DNA from: Anolis sagrei
Lineage: Eukaryota > Chordata > Lepidosauria > Squamata > Anolidae
Direction: 5' to 3'
Assembly (NCBI RefSeq): GCF_037176765.1
Contig: NC_090024.1
Span: 55,279,361 to 55,343,360, forward strand
DNA: 64,000 bases
Numbering within the stretch: the stretch's first letter is position 1; every line of letters starts with the position of its first letter. The translations under genes were made by a program, and so were the position numbers. The notes under the pieces are model-generated. The model was not told the origin of the DNA. It made no database searches and worked only from the letters and a program-made list of their open reading frames with translations. Positions 11,701 to 26,600 of the stretch are shown piece after piece.

Positions 11701-14700
11701 CTAACATTGTAAACTGCCATTTATTGAACTGCACAGTAAATCTTGAATTTTCAGTTTTAATAAAGAGGAAAGTTGATTAAATCTTTTCTCAATAGTCTAT
11801 AGCATTGGCTTCCAGCCTTTCATTTTCCAGATTTTGGGACTTCAACTCCCAGAAGCCCTGGCCTGCTTGTCAGGAATTCTGGGGACTGATGTCCAAAATA
11901 TGAAGAAGACCAGAAGATGGGAACTGCTGTAGCTTAACTTGCACATTACTTGTCTGTTTGTCTTCTTCACAGTTATATGATAAGTCTCTGAGTAATACAA
12001 TGTAGAATACTCCTGTTTTAAATATAACAGATTTGTGCACTAATCTGTGTCAAATGTCACTTACAAACAAGCAAGATATGTGTCATGGGTATTAAAATCT
12101 TGTTTTTAGGAACATGATGCTGGCAGAGAGATGTGTTCTCCTCAGTGCTGAAATATTAAAAAGCCAAATCAAATATTCAGAGGCAGCGGCTCTCCTGATA
12201 CGTTTAACGAGTGAGGTAGATAATACTTTTATTGCTGGTTGCTGTATTATTGAGATAAAATAAGGCTTATTTTTAAATGCAGTTTTCTAGGTACAGTAAG
12301 TTGTGTCTAGAGGAAAACTTATGGCATATCAGATGATTGTAAAGATTTGTTTACATTACAAATGACCATTTACTCTGATAGTTCTTGCATATTTCTAAAT
12401 TTATGTGGGTAATTATGAAACCTCAGTCATGGACACAAGTTCTTCTAGTTATCCAGTAATATTGTTCAGACCATTTGAATAATCATTTCTCAGTGAATTT
12501 TGTCAGGAGGTTAAAAGTACAAATGATGAAATGGGATAATAATGAAACAGTTACTGGGGTAATATTATGCAAAATGTATGTAAATGTGTTTCTCATACTT
12601 CTTAAAATCACACAAGTTCAAATACCCACAGAGTGGTTAAAATGAAATATGAAAACAAGGTGAGGTGCAAATTACATATATTCTGTATAGCAGACATTAT
12701 ATCTACAACGATATCAAGGCAGAGCTATTGTTTAAAATAAAAAGCTGAAAATTGACCTTGTATAAGTAGCAGAATCAAAGGTATTAGTTGTTGTATATCA
12801 TGTGAGCTGCATTACTTCACTGAGATTGTATGAGAGATATTCTAGCTATGTCGAAATAAGACAATGAAGATGCCATTGACAAACACTTCTTGATTGTTTC
12901 AAAAATATAACTTAGAGTTAGCTTATAGTATTTAGTACCGATTCCCTTCCTCCTTTCCTTTTTTCTTTGTTTGAAATATGTTAAAGCTTACATTCTTGTT
13001 TTCTTAATTTTTCTGTGGAAAAATGGCAGCAGAGCGCTTGGATGGGAATGGTGAGTGTTAGAAATGTCATAGCTAGAAAGTTAGATAGACCGTTAATGTT
13101 TTTGTCCCTTTGTTTGCCAGTTATGTTTCTTTCTGGGTATTCATCAAAATATCAGTGTAAGAAAACGTATTCATGTTAGTGATGTGGCCCTTGACAGCTT
13201 CAAAGCAGGACTGGTTTAGAGAGTGCTCTTCATTTGCGGAACAATTGATAAATGAGCCTCAGAAAGAACATTCCTTTTTCAAATCCTTAATCATATGTAC
13301 TGTTGTCCTTATAGAAGAGAACATCTCAGTATCAATTAGTTTCTTGTAATTTCCAGCTTTGATTCAATTTTAAACTGATTCTATAATTATTTTTCTTAGG
13401 ATTTATCCATTATCTTAGTCCATGTTGGTAAGAGTACTGAACCAAGGACAATGGGTGTAATTTATTTCACTCTCAAATCACTTAGAAACACAAGTAGTTC
13501 TAGCATACTTTTCTTTATCAGATGTAGAACTACGTCATTTTCGAGATCACTGAAAAATCATCTGTTATTAAATTTATTCCCCCCTTTAAAACCCAAATGC
13601 TTTGCAATGTAAAAATGAACTACTGTACCAGGATTGCAAATTTGCATACCATTAAATTTGATCAATGTAACTTAAGAAAAATATTTCTAGGAAGTCTACA
13701 TTGCATCTATTTCATGTAGCATTTCTTCCTCTTCTGTGTAGTTCTCTTCTATAATAACAAATTACACATAAGCATATAGCCATTTCGGTTGTAGATTGGA
13801 GTCAATTGTAGATATTTCCAATGGAATTTATATATAACTTATCCATAGCTAAGGAAAGTTTATAGAATATGCCCACTTTGGTAGTAAAATAGGGGTTTTT
13901 TAGACTTCAAAACCTTTTCTGATATTTATATGATTGATTTCCCTGGTTGTTCGTAACTTAAGTGATCACTTGCCTGTTTTAATAGGATTCAGATCTTCGG
14001 AGTGCACTATTGCTGGAGCAAGCAGCACATTGCTTTATAAACATGAAGAGTCCCATGGTTCGAAAATTTGCCTTTCACATGATACTGGCTGGCCATAGAT
14101 ATAGTAAAGCTGGGCAGGTATGCTTTGCATCATAAGAAAAACATACTGATCCTGTGACTTATTAAAATGGCTTGGTTTGTTTTTTGTTTTGTTTGTTTGT
14201 TTGTTTTGATGTTTGATTGATGTTATGCTTAACACTTTATTGCAATTGAGTGAAATGTAATATTTCCCAAAAGGGAAACATGACAAGGGGAACATGAGGG
14301 AAAAATGTAAATGCAACATCTGTGAAGGAAAAATCAAGTGCCCACCTCTTTAAAAACTCCTAGTGACTAGGAATAGTGTATCTTCCTAATGTGGGTAATT
14401 GCATTATTGGATATTGTGGTAATGTTTAGAATTCCCTTCATTTAAGAAGTCTCAAATGCAGTTAACAGAAAGTTTAAAGCACTCGCTTCTGACATTTCAC
14501 CTGCATCTGTGGCAAGCATCCTCAGAGGTTGTGAGGATGCTTGCCACAGCACCACCTCTGAGGATGCTTTCCACAGATGCAGGCGAAACGTCAGGAGAGA
14601 ATGTTTCTAGAGGCTATACAGCCCGAAAAACCTACAACAACTCAGTGATTCCAGCCATGAAAGCCTTCGACAATACATAGAAAACTTAAAACCTACGTAT

Positions 14701-17328
14701 TCTCACATAGTTACAAAAAGAATAAAATAAGAACATCAAACTGAGTCTCAGATTCCCTTAAAGTTGTGTGAGAACAAAAAGGTTTTAGCCAGATACCTAA
14801 ATGACTGGAGTAGTCATTAAGTAAATTTAGGGCAGGAAGTATGCACAAGAGGAGCACCTCAAAGGAAGCTCTATTTATCTGTTGCCATCTTTACTTTGGA
14901 TAATGGAGCACCTGAACAAAGGCATCGGCAGCTGGCCTTAATTATTTAGGCACGTTAATACAGAGATATACATTACCATTATTTATGCAGTTTAAATAGT
15001 AGTGAGTTTAAGTCTTCATGCTTTAAGTCTTGAGGCATGTGCATTCGTTAAAACACTTTCTTTCCTTAATTCTCCATGAAAATAGCATGTTTGGCACCCC
15101 CTGTTCAGTTTTGAGGAGAGCATGTAAGGAAGGGGTATGCATTAGGGACTCTTCATGTTAGCCTGAATTATGGTTTCATGTTGCTCAAAAGACTACTGCT
15201 GTCACATTTATTTTCTTGATTGTAATGTAAGTAATGCTTACTCCACATGCATAATCTGGTCAGTTTCTAGAGCATGTCAGTATGCTTTTTTCACAAATAA
15301 AAATGACACTTTCTGTTAGTTTTAAACCATATTTTTGTCTTCAGATCCTTATCTGAGTACAGTTCAAAATTTTGGTATTTGGTTTTTTTAATGACAGAGC
15401 TTGGGACCATAGACTGTAAATACCATTTTTACATGCATATTTGCCTGTGTGTTAAAGCTGCATAAAGCTCTTATCTGGGAAAAGTAAGTAGTAATTGGGA
15501 ATGAGACTCTCCCCATTTAGAGTCTCAATGTTGCCTTTAGAATATGACTCTGGAATTGCTTACAAAGTGAATATTTAGGTTCAGCTCATGTTTTTTTGAA
15601 AGGTCCAGATAAATAAAAATGAGCGGAACCTAAATATTATTTTATTGTTCAGATTTGATCATCTGCTAGTTTATTTCAATTATACTATAATTGATGGTGT
15701 GAAGTGTGCTATGTTGGATGTATGAGCATTTTTGCTGAAGATTGGGATGTGCAGTTTTATAAATATTATTACATATGTTCCAAACATGGCATTATAAATT
15801 CCAATAATATTTTATCTCATAGGGATAAATATTTATATTGAAACTGTTGTGCTGTTAGTTTCTGCTGATTTTCGCCATTATTCAGTAATTTCTGATGTCT
15901 AGTACTGGGAAATTAATGTTTTAAAATATGTTTTTGAGTGTGCTATTTGACTATACCATTGCATGTTTAATTGTATTTGGTGTGTTAATATTTATCTTGC
16001 AGAAGAAGCACGCTTTACGGTGTTACTGTCAAGCCATGCAAGTTTATAAGGGGAAAGGATGGTCACTAGCTGAGGATCATATAAACTTCACTATTGGCCG
16101 GCAATCTTTTACACTTCGGCAACTTGATAATGCTATATCAGCATTCAGGCATATTTTGATCAATGACAGCAAGCAAACTGCTTCTCAACAAGGAGCCTTT
16201 CTCCGAGAATATCTTTATGTTTATAGGGTAAGACACTAAGTTTCAATCTTAATAAACATTACACAATATTTGTTATATTTTCCCACTTGATACTAAGTCT
16301 CCCCTTGAGCTTACTGGATTCTCGTCCAGCTCAAGGCTTTTTGGTGTCTGAAGTCGAAAATTCAAATGGACCCCTTCCCCCCACCCTTTTTTTAAGTGAG
16401 CATAATCCACTAACATGTTCTTCTGTGAAGCTTTCATTCTTTTTTTAATGAACTTTTTCTATGAATTGGATGTGTTTGTTGCTTAAAGCCTCCCATAATC
16501 TATGACTTGAAGTGCCATCATTTGAATGAGTTTCATACTATATTGTATTGGGAAAGGAGCTTATCTTTCAAGAAAGAACAGCCCTCAAGTCCTGTTTAGC
16601 ATAGGTAAGTCATTGAGTACATCTAAAGTAACTATTGAATTGTCATTCTTGGCATCTCTTATGACTGGACAAGGGTCGCAAAATATAACATTTGTCAAGG
16701 TTCATGAAAGAGAATTTCAAAACAGAGAATTCCTTCTTAAACTTCACTTCCAGAAGAATGCTCTCAAATTAACAGATGAAGTAACTCAACAGGCCCCTCA
16801 AGATTGTTTTAATATCAATCGGTAAAACTCCATTGTTATCAAATAAATTGAAGTGCTGTTCTCAGAAATGTCTGGAGTAGAGCCTCCTAATATTGATAGG
16901 CCCTTTCATATTAAAGTTCAACCAAGGTTACGGACTGTCTTTGCAGAACTGCACTTCTCCTTAGACTATGGCAGCTCAATCTGCTTTGAGTACAATCTCA
17001 AGAATAGCTTTCTCTGTCCCCAACCCTGGAGAGAACTATCAGTTACAAACATAAAAGTTAGAAATGGCTTCCTATTGATCTTCAGTAGCTGGAGTAACTA
17101 GGAAAAGAAATAAGATGAGATGCATCCTCAGTCTGATCAGGAACCTCAGATGCCACTGTCTTCCCTTCTGGCTTCTGTTTTCTTGAATCAAAAGCTTTCC
17201 GTTCAGCTCAAAGCAACAAACACTGCCTTTTCCTTCCAGCTCCTTGCTGATATTTCCTTGGCTCTTTGGTTGGTGCTGTGTGTTATCCAGCTTATTATCA
17301 TTCCTACAGAAACTCTTCACCATAGTAC

Positions 17329-17362
<34 letters not shown>

Positions 17363-20300
17363 AGGTTTTATATACCGGCCTTCTCACCTCTCTTGAGGGA
17401 CTCAGACCGGTTTCCAATCATAATATCACATACAATCAATAAAACATCATAATTCATATTACAGTAAAACATTAAAACAGCAATTACAATCAATAACTAC
17501 AATGGTCAGTCGTCAGACCAAAATCGTTGCTCATCCTCCTCCATCCATATCTCAGGGTGTTGACTCACTCATCGAATGCCTGTCTCCATAGCCAAGTCTT
17601 CACCTGTTTCCTAAATGTCAGGATAGAAGGGGCGGTTCTGATCTCCAGTGGGAGAGAGTTCCAGAGTCGAGGGGCCACCACCAAGAAGGCCCTGTCCCTC
17701 ATCCCCACCAGACGCGCTTGCGAGGCCGGTGGGACCGAGAGCAGGGCCTCTCCAGACGATCTTAATAATCTATTACTTTAATTCATCAAAGTAATAATGA
17801 TAATACAGGTTCTAATTCAAAGTGAAAGGGGAGTTAAAGTTGGTTCTCAATAGCTGAACTGGACTATTTCCCAAACCAAGACACAAAGAATAATCTAGTT
17901 TCTTAAAACTTCGCCTTTTCTTGTTTGGTGAACTTACTTCTCTAAACAACCAATCTAGCCATTCAGTGGAGAATATTTTAAGTTCATATTTGAATGACTT
18001 AAAAAGTACAAATGGGTAATTACTTGGGATGTGTAATTGATTAAAAATGTTTCAAAAATGTTTACAAAGTGGAGGTGGGTGGATGTCGCTGGTGATTTTG
18101 TTACTCTTTTGTTATAGCAATTGCGCATAATTAAATTACCATAATTGGGGAAACTTCATGGGCTCCTTTCTCCCTCATTTTTACAGCTATTGGGGTAAAA
18201 TTTGCTACAATGGTAGAACACATTCATCATTGTTAGCACACCAAATTTCAGAATTTTTCACTTCTCCACAGATTTGTGGCAAATTTTCAAGGCTTTTCTA
18301 AGCAACATTTTAAATAAGAAAAAAATAGCGAATCATGAAGAATAGTTCCATAACACAAAATAATTTAAATACCATGGTTCATTATATATTTTATATAGAC
18401 TTAATTAAATCAATTTAATGTTTGCTTCTCGTAGATTTAGCATGGGGGATTTGGTTAACCAGTTAAGTCATGAGTAAACCAGGTTTTTTTAAACCTGAAA
18501 AATTTGAACCCCTACATCACTCTATGGTGTCACCAAACATCTTGTCATGTTGAATTAAGCATAATGCCTGACACTGTAGAGATGAAAGTTGCTTTCTGCA
18601 TTTGGAGCAGTTCCCTTTTTGGACCATTAAAACTGGGAGATTTTGAGAGCTGATGTCTTCATGGTTGGGGAGAACTTCCCCAACCTCAACCCCATCAGGC
18701 TATTTATCCATGCAAGAATGAAACTGGACTGTGAAAGAGAGGCACACGAATAAATGCATGCATATCTTTGTCTGGGTATTCACATGAATGTTCCTGGGCA
18801 AAATGACAAACGGCTAGCTGAAGGAATGCATGACTATATAAATATAATCTATCTACATCAGTATATAGCTGTAGCCTTACTATCAACATCTTATCTGGAT
18901 TATTTAAGTGATCAACTGTGAACTCATACAGGTTGTCCTCTTCATCTCAAGTGACATCTTGCCTCTTTTTTTTTTTTGTAGTATACTTGAGAACTGAGGT
19001 GGAGGTGCTTTGACATAGTGGACATTCTGGAAATGTGTGATAGGGGTGTGGGGTCAGGGTTACTGCCAAAGCTATCCTGCTTGAGAGGTTCCTTACATGA
19101 TTTTTTCCATATATGTGAGTTCACTGATCACAAGAGTTAACTACTGTTATAGGAAATTAACTGTTTTTCTACCTGTCACATTAAAAGCAATAACAAAGTA
19201 AACTGTTAGAATGAACATGCCGAAAGCTGTGAATATCAGAACTAGTTTGTACAAGATAGGGATTCCATAATTGTTTTGGTGATTTACGACTATGTTTAAA
19301 ACTTGAGACATTTCAAGACGTATTTGTGTATTTGTATTTAAGTGTTCCTTATGTTTTTCTGTGTATTACCATATTGACAAGGGCAATTTTAAAGTCATTC
19401 AGTTTTTACTTCCTGAATGTTGATCAAGCCCCATTTTCCTTTTTTTTTCTTTTTTAGAATGTAAGTCAGTTGTCCCCGGATGGACCTTTACCACAGCTTC
19501 CTTTACCCTATATTAATAGCTCTGCAACACGGGTGTTTTTTGGACACGACAGAAGGCCAGCAGAAGGTGAACTTCTATTCAGATTCTTCTTTTGGCTTTA
19601 GAAACTAATACGGATAGCTCGTATATGGAATTTATAAGATAAGGTTAGATGTGCATATTAGCAGAAGAGGAGAACAGGCTGCTGAGCTGGTAAACTGCAG
19701 GCACATTACATATTGCAAGTAGAGACTATTTCTTTTGAATATATCTTTAGTTCAAAAAACCTACAAGCAGAAAACCACTAACTTGGAGATAAAAGCTCAT
19801 GACCACCTCTTTGCTTCTTATGCTGCTCCTTTTTGTGTGTGTGCAGGGATTGTTCTTTTTAATAAACAGAGGCCATAATTTCTCACCTGATATCTGAAAT
19901 AGTGCACTTTACTTTGACAACACCTTACACTTTCATTCTGTTGTGTGTGTGGTTTTGTCCTTCAGTTAATTCTTAGAAACTGTATGATTCTGAATTAACC
20001 CAATATGCTTTTATTGATTCATGTTTAATGGAAAAGAATCGTAGAGTTAGAATAGACCACAGGGGCCATACAGTCCAACCCCCTGCCATGCAGGGAAATA
20101 CCATCAAAGCACTATTGTTGGTGCGCATGGGTTAATTACCATTCTTCGATTGCCATTAAGAGGATGCTTTTAGGTGTTTACTTGATTTTTCCAAATACTT
20201 TGTTCTCCTTTAGCTACAGTGTTGTGCTGGCCATGGGCATGCTGTGCAAGTGTGAAGTATGAAGCGATATGTAATTGGCAGTCAAAACTTTGACTGTCTA

Positions 20301-23300
20301 GTTTAATAACATTGAAATCATTCCACTCCCACTAAATCATTGGTTCCCTGTCTGTCTAGTTATTTGATTTCCAGTTCCACTGTTCAGACTTGTTTGGATC
20401 TTTTCTCCCTTCTTTTTAACAACAATAGTGCCTTCTGTAAACAAAGCAGGCATCTCAGAAAATATTCTAATGGCGCAGTCTTTAAAACATGAACATTCCA
20501 AGGTCTTAAATAAATAAATCCCTGGGTTTTTTTTTTGTTTCTTCTCTGGTGTACTAAATTAACTGTGATTTTTTTTAAAAAATGTATTTACAATTAGGTG
20601 AAAAACAGGCAGCAACACACATAAGCCTTGATCAGGAATATGATTCTGACTTTTCACAACAGTGGAAGGAGCTTGAGGAGCAAGTAGTATCCACAGCTAA
20701 CAAAGGCATAACCCTTCCTAATTTCCAGCCAACACAGTACTGCCTGAACAAATATTCGGATAATTCGAGGTTTCCAATTGCTGTAGTAGAAGGTAAAAAA
20801 ATCTACAAAAATAATTATTGACTTAACTTTATTTAATAAAAATCATGTATGCAATAACATCAAAATTATGAAGTCATTATAAGTGATTCGGCTTATTTTC
20901 ACGTCTTGTAAACATCCTAAGAATTGTTTTTATTTTTAATAGAACCAATAACTGTGGAAGTGGCTTTTAGGAACCCACTAAAAGTGCCTCTTTTGTTAAC
21001 CGACTTGTCACTACTTTGGAAATTCCAGCCAAATGATTTTAATTCAAAGAATAATGGACAAGCAAAAGAATTAGTAAGTAATTAGAAAATATATTGAATG
21101 ACAAATTAAGTATATATTTTTCTTATGGTTTAATCAGTGCATGCCTCCATATGGTTATTCCTAAGTTTGATTAAATTTTGGGAATTAATCAAGATTAATT
21201 ACAGTCTTTCTGTGTTTGGGTTTAATGCAAAGGATCAGTGTAAAACACAAGCAAAAGCTTCTGACATCTTAATGTTTCTGCTAGCGAGAGTAAGCATAGA
21301 TACGCTTCAGCCAAGATTGGTCTCTTGTTTATAATGCTAAAATATGGTTTAACATTATGTGCACTCCAAGAATATTTGAGTTTTTGAAAAGAGTATTTGA
21401 GAAACAGCTCATTCTAATTTCCTATTTTTACAGACTGTCACACCTCCTACGTATTTATTATTTTAGTGTTCTGGCAACAGCTTAATGCTGAGAAACCATA
21501 TTGTGATTAAAAGATAGTTGGCTAACTGTTACATTATTTAATAGATTATTTAATAGTTTAAAACTGTTGTTATTATTGAGAGAAATCTATTAAATGTCAA
21601 GAGACTATATCAAATACATGTATGACACCTACATGTATTTTGTTTTAATTTTCATCCTGAGGTGATTTATATCCTGTGCTGGGAGAATGGCAGGATATAA
21701 ATCAATTGAATGAATGAATAAAAGTATTTCTAAATATTTTTATTCTTTAGGGAACCTGTGGAAAAGATGTGATTGGGGCTGAAGTGATATCCGAATTTTT
21801 GATCAATAGCGAAGAAACTAAAATGGTAGGTAGCATTTTTAAGTTATTTGTATCCCCGCAAGATTGCAAAAAACAAAGAGGCTAACTTGAATTTGTGAAT
21901 ATGGAGCACTACTATTGGATTAGAAGTAGACTGGAACATTAAATTTCTATAAGGAATGTCAGTTTTAGATATTTTTCTACTTTATTTATTCAACATGCTA
22001 CTCAGTAGTAGAGTTAAAGTTTAGGAATTACTGCAGATAGATCTCTCCCATCTTTTGAGCTTCATGTGTGCAAGCTTTTTATGGTGCATAGAAAAGTATA
22101 GCATGAAAAATTGTGAAAACCTGTTTTGAAATTTTGTTTTACAAAATTTCAGTGGCAAGGGATACTAATGCTGTAAGTTGAGTGATGTCATTGTTTTGTG
22201 AAAGATGTGGTAAAATTTAGAATTTATATTAATTTAATAATTAAAAAAATAAAAAATGCTTGTTTTTTGTAACTAAAATCAGTGCATAATATAAAATAAC
22301 TCTACACTAGCAACAACAAAAATCTAACGTATCTCCACAGGCAAGACTAAAGCTCTTTCCCCATCAAACAGGGGAGCTACACATTCTGGGAGTCGCTTAT
22401 AATCTTGGCACTGTTCAGGGTACAACAGTGCTTGATGGAATAGACGCTTCTGTTGGATTGCAAACTGGTAAGTCGGTTGGTATATTTACCATAACAGCAT
22501 GAAAGGCTTTGTATAAGAACATATTGTAAGATTCTAGTAGCCAGTCTGTTGATCATGAAGCAGTAGTTGTAAATGAGCTGGGAATGTTTGGTGTGAATAG
22601 CTAATAAAAAAAATTACTAATACATTCCATTGGTAATACTCTCCCAATTGATCATACCGGTTCCTATGACTAGATTTGCATATTTTAAAGATTAAATGTG
22701 TCCTGCCTTTCCATTGGACTACCACGGAGAGATAACAGCTTCAGTAGAACATAAAATAGGACAATTGAAGTAGGAAAAACAAGGCTGCCAACATATAAAC
22801 AAAAGCATGTACCCATAAAATCAGTTAACTCATGCTTATATGCAGAAAATATTTAGTTAGATGCTACCTTAATATCCTGGCTTCATCTAAGTTGTTAAGT
22901 GTAGTATCCCAGATCTGCTGAAACATTAAATTTAATTAATGGATGACATTATAATTTACTTGTTTGATGTCATGACAGGAGGAAATCCATAAATGTTGAT
23001 TTACTGATCACAAATTTAACCACAGTAATAGTAATAACCTGTTTTTCTACCTACCTTGCTTTTTTAATCTCACGAAAGGAGGAATATCAGTTGTAAGCAC
23101 AGTTGAAAGGCTTTTTTCTATCTTGGCTTGTTGAACTATGACGTGATTATTCAAACATGTTAAGCATCCCATAAAACTCTTTTGGGAAAGAAGATTTTTC
23201 CTGTACCAAAAATTATTCTGTGGCCGTGTTCATATTTTGTCAGAAGTCTTTGTATGTCATGTCTGTCTGCACAGATTTAATATTATACTAATTAGAGTGG

Positions 23301-23613
23301 GCTGTCAATTCAATTATTTTTTTTCTTTCTGTTTATTTTTGTTTAGGAAAATATCTCTCTAATGGAATGTCAGTACGAGGGCGACAAGATTTGGAAATCC
23401 AGGGGCCTCGCTTGAATAATACAAAAGAAGAGAAAACATCTATTAAATACGGACCAGATCGGCGTTTGGATCCCATTATTACAGAGGAAATGCCTTTGTT
23501 GGAGGTATAGCTGTTAACAACACCAAAATATTTTAAGTGCTTCTTTGGAAATATGGTAGATTGATGGAACAGCCTAGGTGCTTTTTCTGTTCTCACTTGA
23601 CAGAATGCTAAAG

Positions 23614-23657
<44 letters not shown>

Positions 23658-26600
23658 CTTTATTTGTACCCCGCTAACATCTCCCGAAGGACTCGATGCG
23701 GCTTACAAAGGCCAAGGCCTAAATAAAACAATCGTATAACAAATACACAACTTTAAGCAAATCAAAACATTAAAGCAATAACAGAAACAACAAAAACAAT
23801 ACACCATAACACAATAAAACTAGGGCCGGGCCAAATGTAATGGGTACAGATTAAAAAGTGCTGGGTGTGACAGGTGGTATGTCAGATTTTAGGGTAAGTA
23901 CAGTGTGCAGGCAATCTTAAAACTCTGATAAAGTGCTTCTGGGACATATTGCTGGAGTCTTCCTATTCTGGAAAGGCACAACTATATTCAAATTCTGAGA
24001 ATTTGAGATTTAAGTTGGGGGAAATCCCTGCCAGTTCTCAAACACCCCTGATTTAGTGAATTCCTCTTTCAACTGAAAACATTTAAACAGTGCATGTAAT
24101 ATCTTTCAAAAAAATACTGTTTTCTCTTACATAAACTATGTTATTATTCACAAAGTAGTAATCTATTCCTCTTTTAAAGATAGTAAAACACTAAATACAT
24201 GGTTCAGCAAACCACCCTTATTTGGTCAATCCTTTATGGCATGTTTATGTGATTAAACATAGATAAATAAGGTAGAAGTTGCTGTCTTTTTGAAACTATG
24301 ACTGATTGTCAAAATATATTCCTTTGTTTCTCTTCCATTGCAGGTATTCTTTATAAATTTTCCTACAGAACTGCTTTGTGGTGAAATCCGGAAGACATAT
24401 GTAGAATTTGTGAATGTAAGCAAGTGTTCCTTGACGGGAGTGAAAGTTGTCTCTAAGCGGCCAGAATTCTTTACTTTTGGTGGCAGCAGTGCTATTCTCA
24501 CTCCGCTAAGTCCATCAGCATCTGAACATTGCAGTGCTTACAAGACTGTTGTATCACATTCTACCTCTTTAAGTTCACTGACGTCCTCAGCTGCTTCTTC
24601 AGACTTTGGGGTTGGGTCAGGAAGTCAACCTGAAGTAATAGATGTCCCACTTCCTGAATGTGTTCTCCTCCCTGGAGCATCAGTACAGCTTCCCATGTGG
24701 TTACGAGGACCTGACGAAGAAGGTGTTCATGAAATAAATTTCTTGTTTTACTATGAAAGTCTTAGAAAACACTCCAAACTGTGGTAAGTTTTGGTTTCTT
24801 TGTCTTTGTGGGCTTAAGAGTTATGCAAATTTTGATAGCAGCTAATAGATGGTCCCAGAAAAATGTCCTCTTAATTAGTCTGTAATGGTTAATGCCATCA
24901 TCAATTATATTAAAATCTGAATGTAACTAAGTTTTAATATATAGGGTGTATTGTTTTTCACTCATTCTAAAAACATAAGTGATTAAATGCTACACCTAAT
25001 GTAAATGTATTTTTCTCACAGGAATATGATGATGCAAAATAGGGAAATCTGAGTTCAGTGGAGAATGTTGTAATTAGGAAATAGCAGGGCATGTACTGAG
25101 TGTTGTAAGTGCTATAATCAGCAATGCGATAAACCTTTTAATTTGTATTTTCAAAACACTGGTGAGGACAGTGGAATCATATCTGTCTTTCTTGCCTTGC
25201 CTCATGTGTTTGATATAATACCGAAATGCAATTTATTTCTGATATTACTTACCAGGAAAATAAACACAGAGTCTCTTGTTGGTAAGAATTTATGTACTTA
25301 TATCCTTACTATTATCATGTAGTACAATACTTTATAGTTTAATGATTTTGTTTGTTTATTTGACATTCCCAATAAAAATAATTTGAGTTTCCGTTGTATC
25401 TTTGAAACATTTTTGCAGTGTTTTTTTGTACCTCGCCCCAGAATTCTCTTGCTTTTTTTTACAGCACCATCACATGTGGAAGAAAGTTCATTCTTGTTCT
25501 TTACATTTCCAGCACTTGTTTCCTCCCTTATACATTTTAGCTAGTGTTGGTACCACCTGTCCATCATTTTATAAAAACAATCTCTAAGGTCATAGCACAT
25601 AATTTTATTTAAACCAATAGTCTACATTTTTCCCACTTATCTAATTCTATGCTGTGCCAGACATTTTGTACCCGTTTAGTCATACATTCTTTTACCAGTT
25701 CTGTTTCCATTTCCATCTTTAATTACACTTTATATATATTTCCAATAAGATGTTCTTCATTAGTACACAGTTCCTTTTCTAATTCTGATGGTTCTCTTTC
25801 AAATCCAATACTTTTACTGTCCAGAGTAAATGATTCTTTCAGTTGCCTATATATATATTTATTAATGTTGATAGACTTATTTGTTTTTTATGTATTAATA
25901 TTGAGAGTCTTATAAGATGTACAACAGTCGCCAAGTTGCATGGGAAAGAAAATGGGTACATAAGCAGTGGAACATAAAATATATTTTTTCTTTCAGTCAT
26001 AGAGTATTAAGGCACACTGCAGTTATTTGTACCAGCCGATCATTGACTGTGCAAGCCACTGTATTTCGAAGCAATGCCCTTGAGAATGAAAAAGGTGAAG
26101 GTGACAATATGCTAGTGTTTGTGGATGTGGAAAATATCAATACCGTAAGTCTGCTCAGAAATAAGGCTAATATTGGTTGTATTTTTAAGTGAACCTTTCT
26201 GCCCTCATATATCTTGCATATGTTTTTAATGTTTTTGCATTAATGAAGTTTCATTGCAAATCTATGACTTGATTAAAGAGTTGGAAAAAGAATGTCACTA
26301 TGAAATCAGGATGAAATAATTTCCACCCCACCCTGATGTTATTTGTACTATACTGTTGCTGCTGTTGGTTTTGACATTTACTGAACTTCAGTTGAGACCT
26401 TTTTTTGGTCTTTTAAAAAATTATTATTGAAAGATTTTTAAAAACCAAACCACATGAAAATAATATTGATATTTAGACAATTTTTTATAAAATGGAATAT
26501 AGAGACAATTAAAAAGGGGAAATGATATGGCACTCTGAAGTTCTCTATATCATTCTGTTTCATTAGTCACATTTTTACAAAAGGCACTTCAACCTGCAAT

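Larger units (their letters stand above)
21074..23346. other. Introns around the exons at 21751 and 22341
   Basis: Near 21655-21720 a GGATATAAATCAATTGAATG stretch ending in GAAT/AATA units resembles a short L2-type 3' end on the plus strand. Otherwise nothing is recognised. Confidence 0.35.
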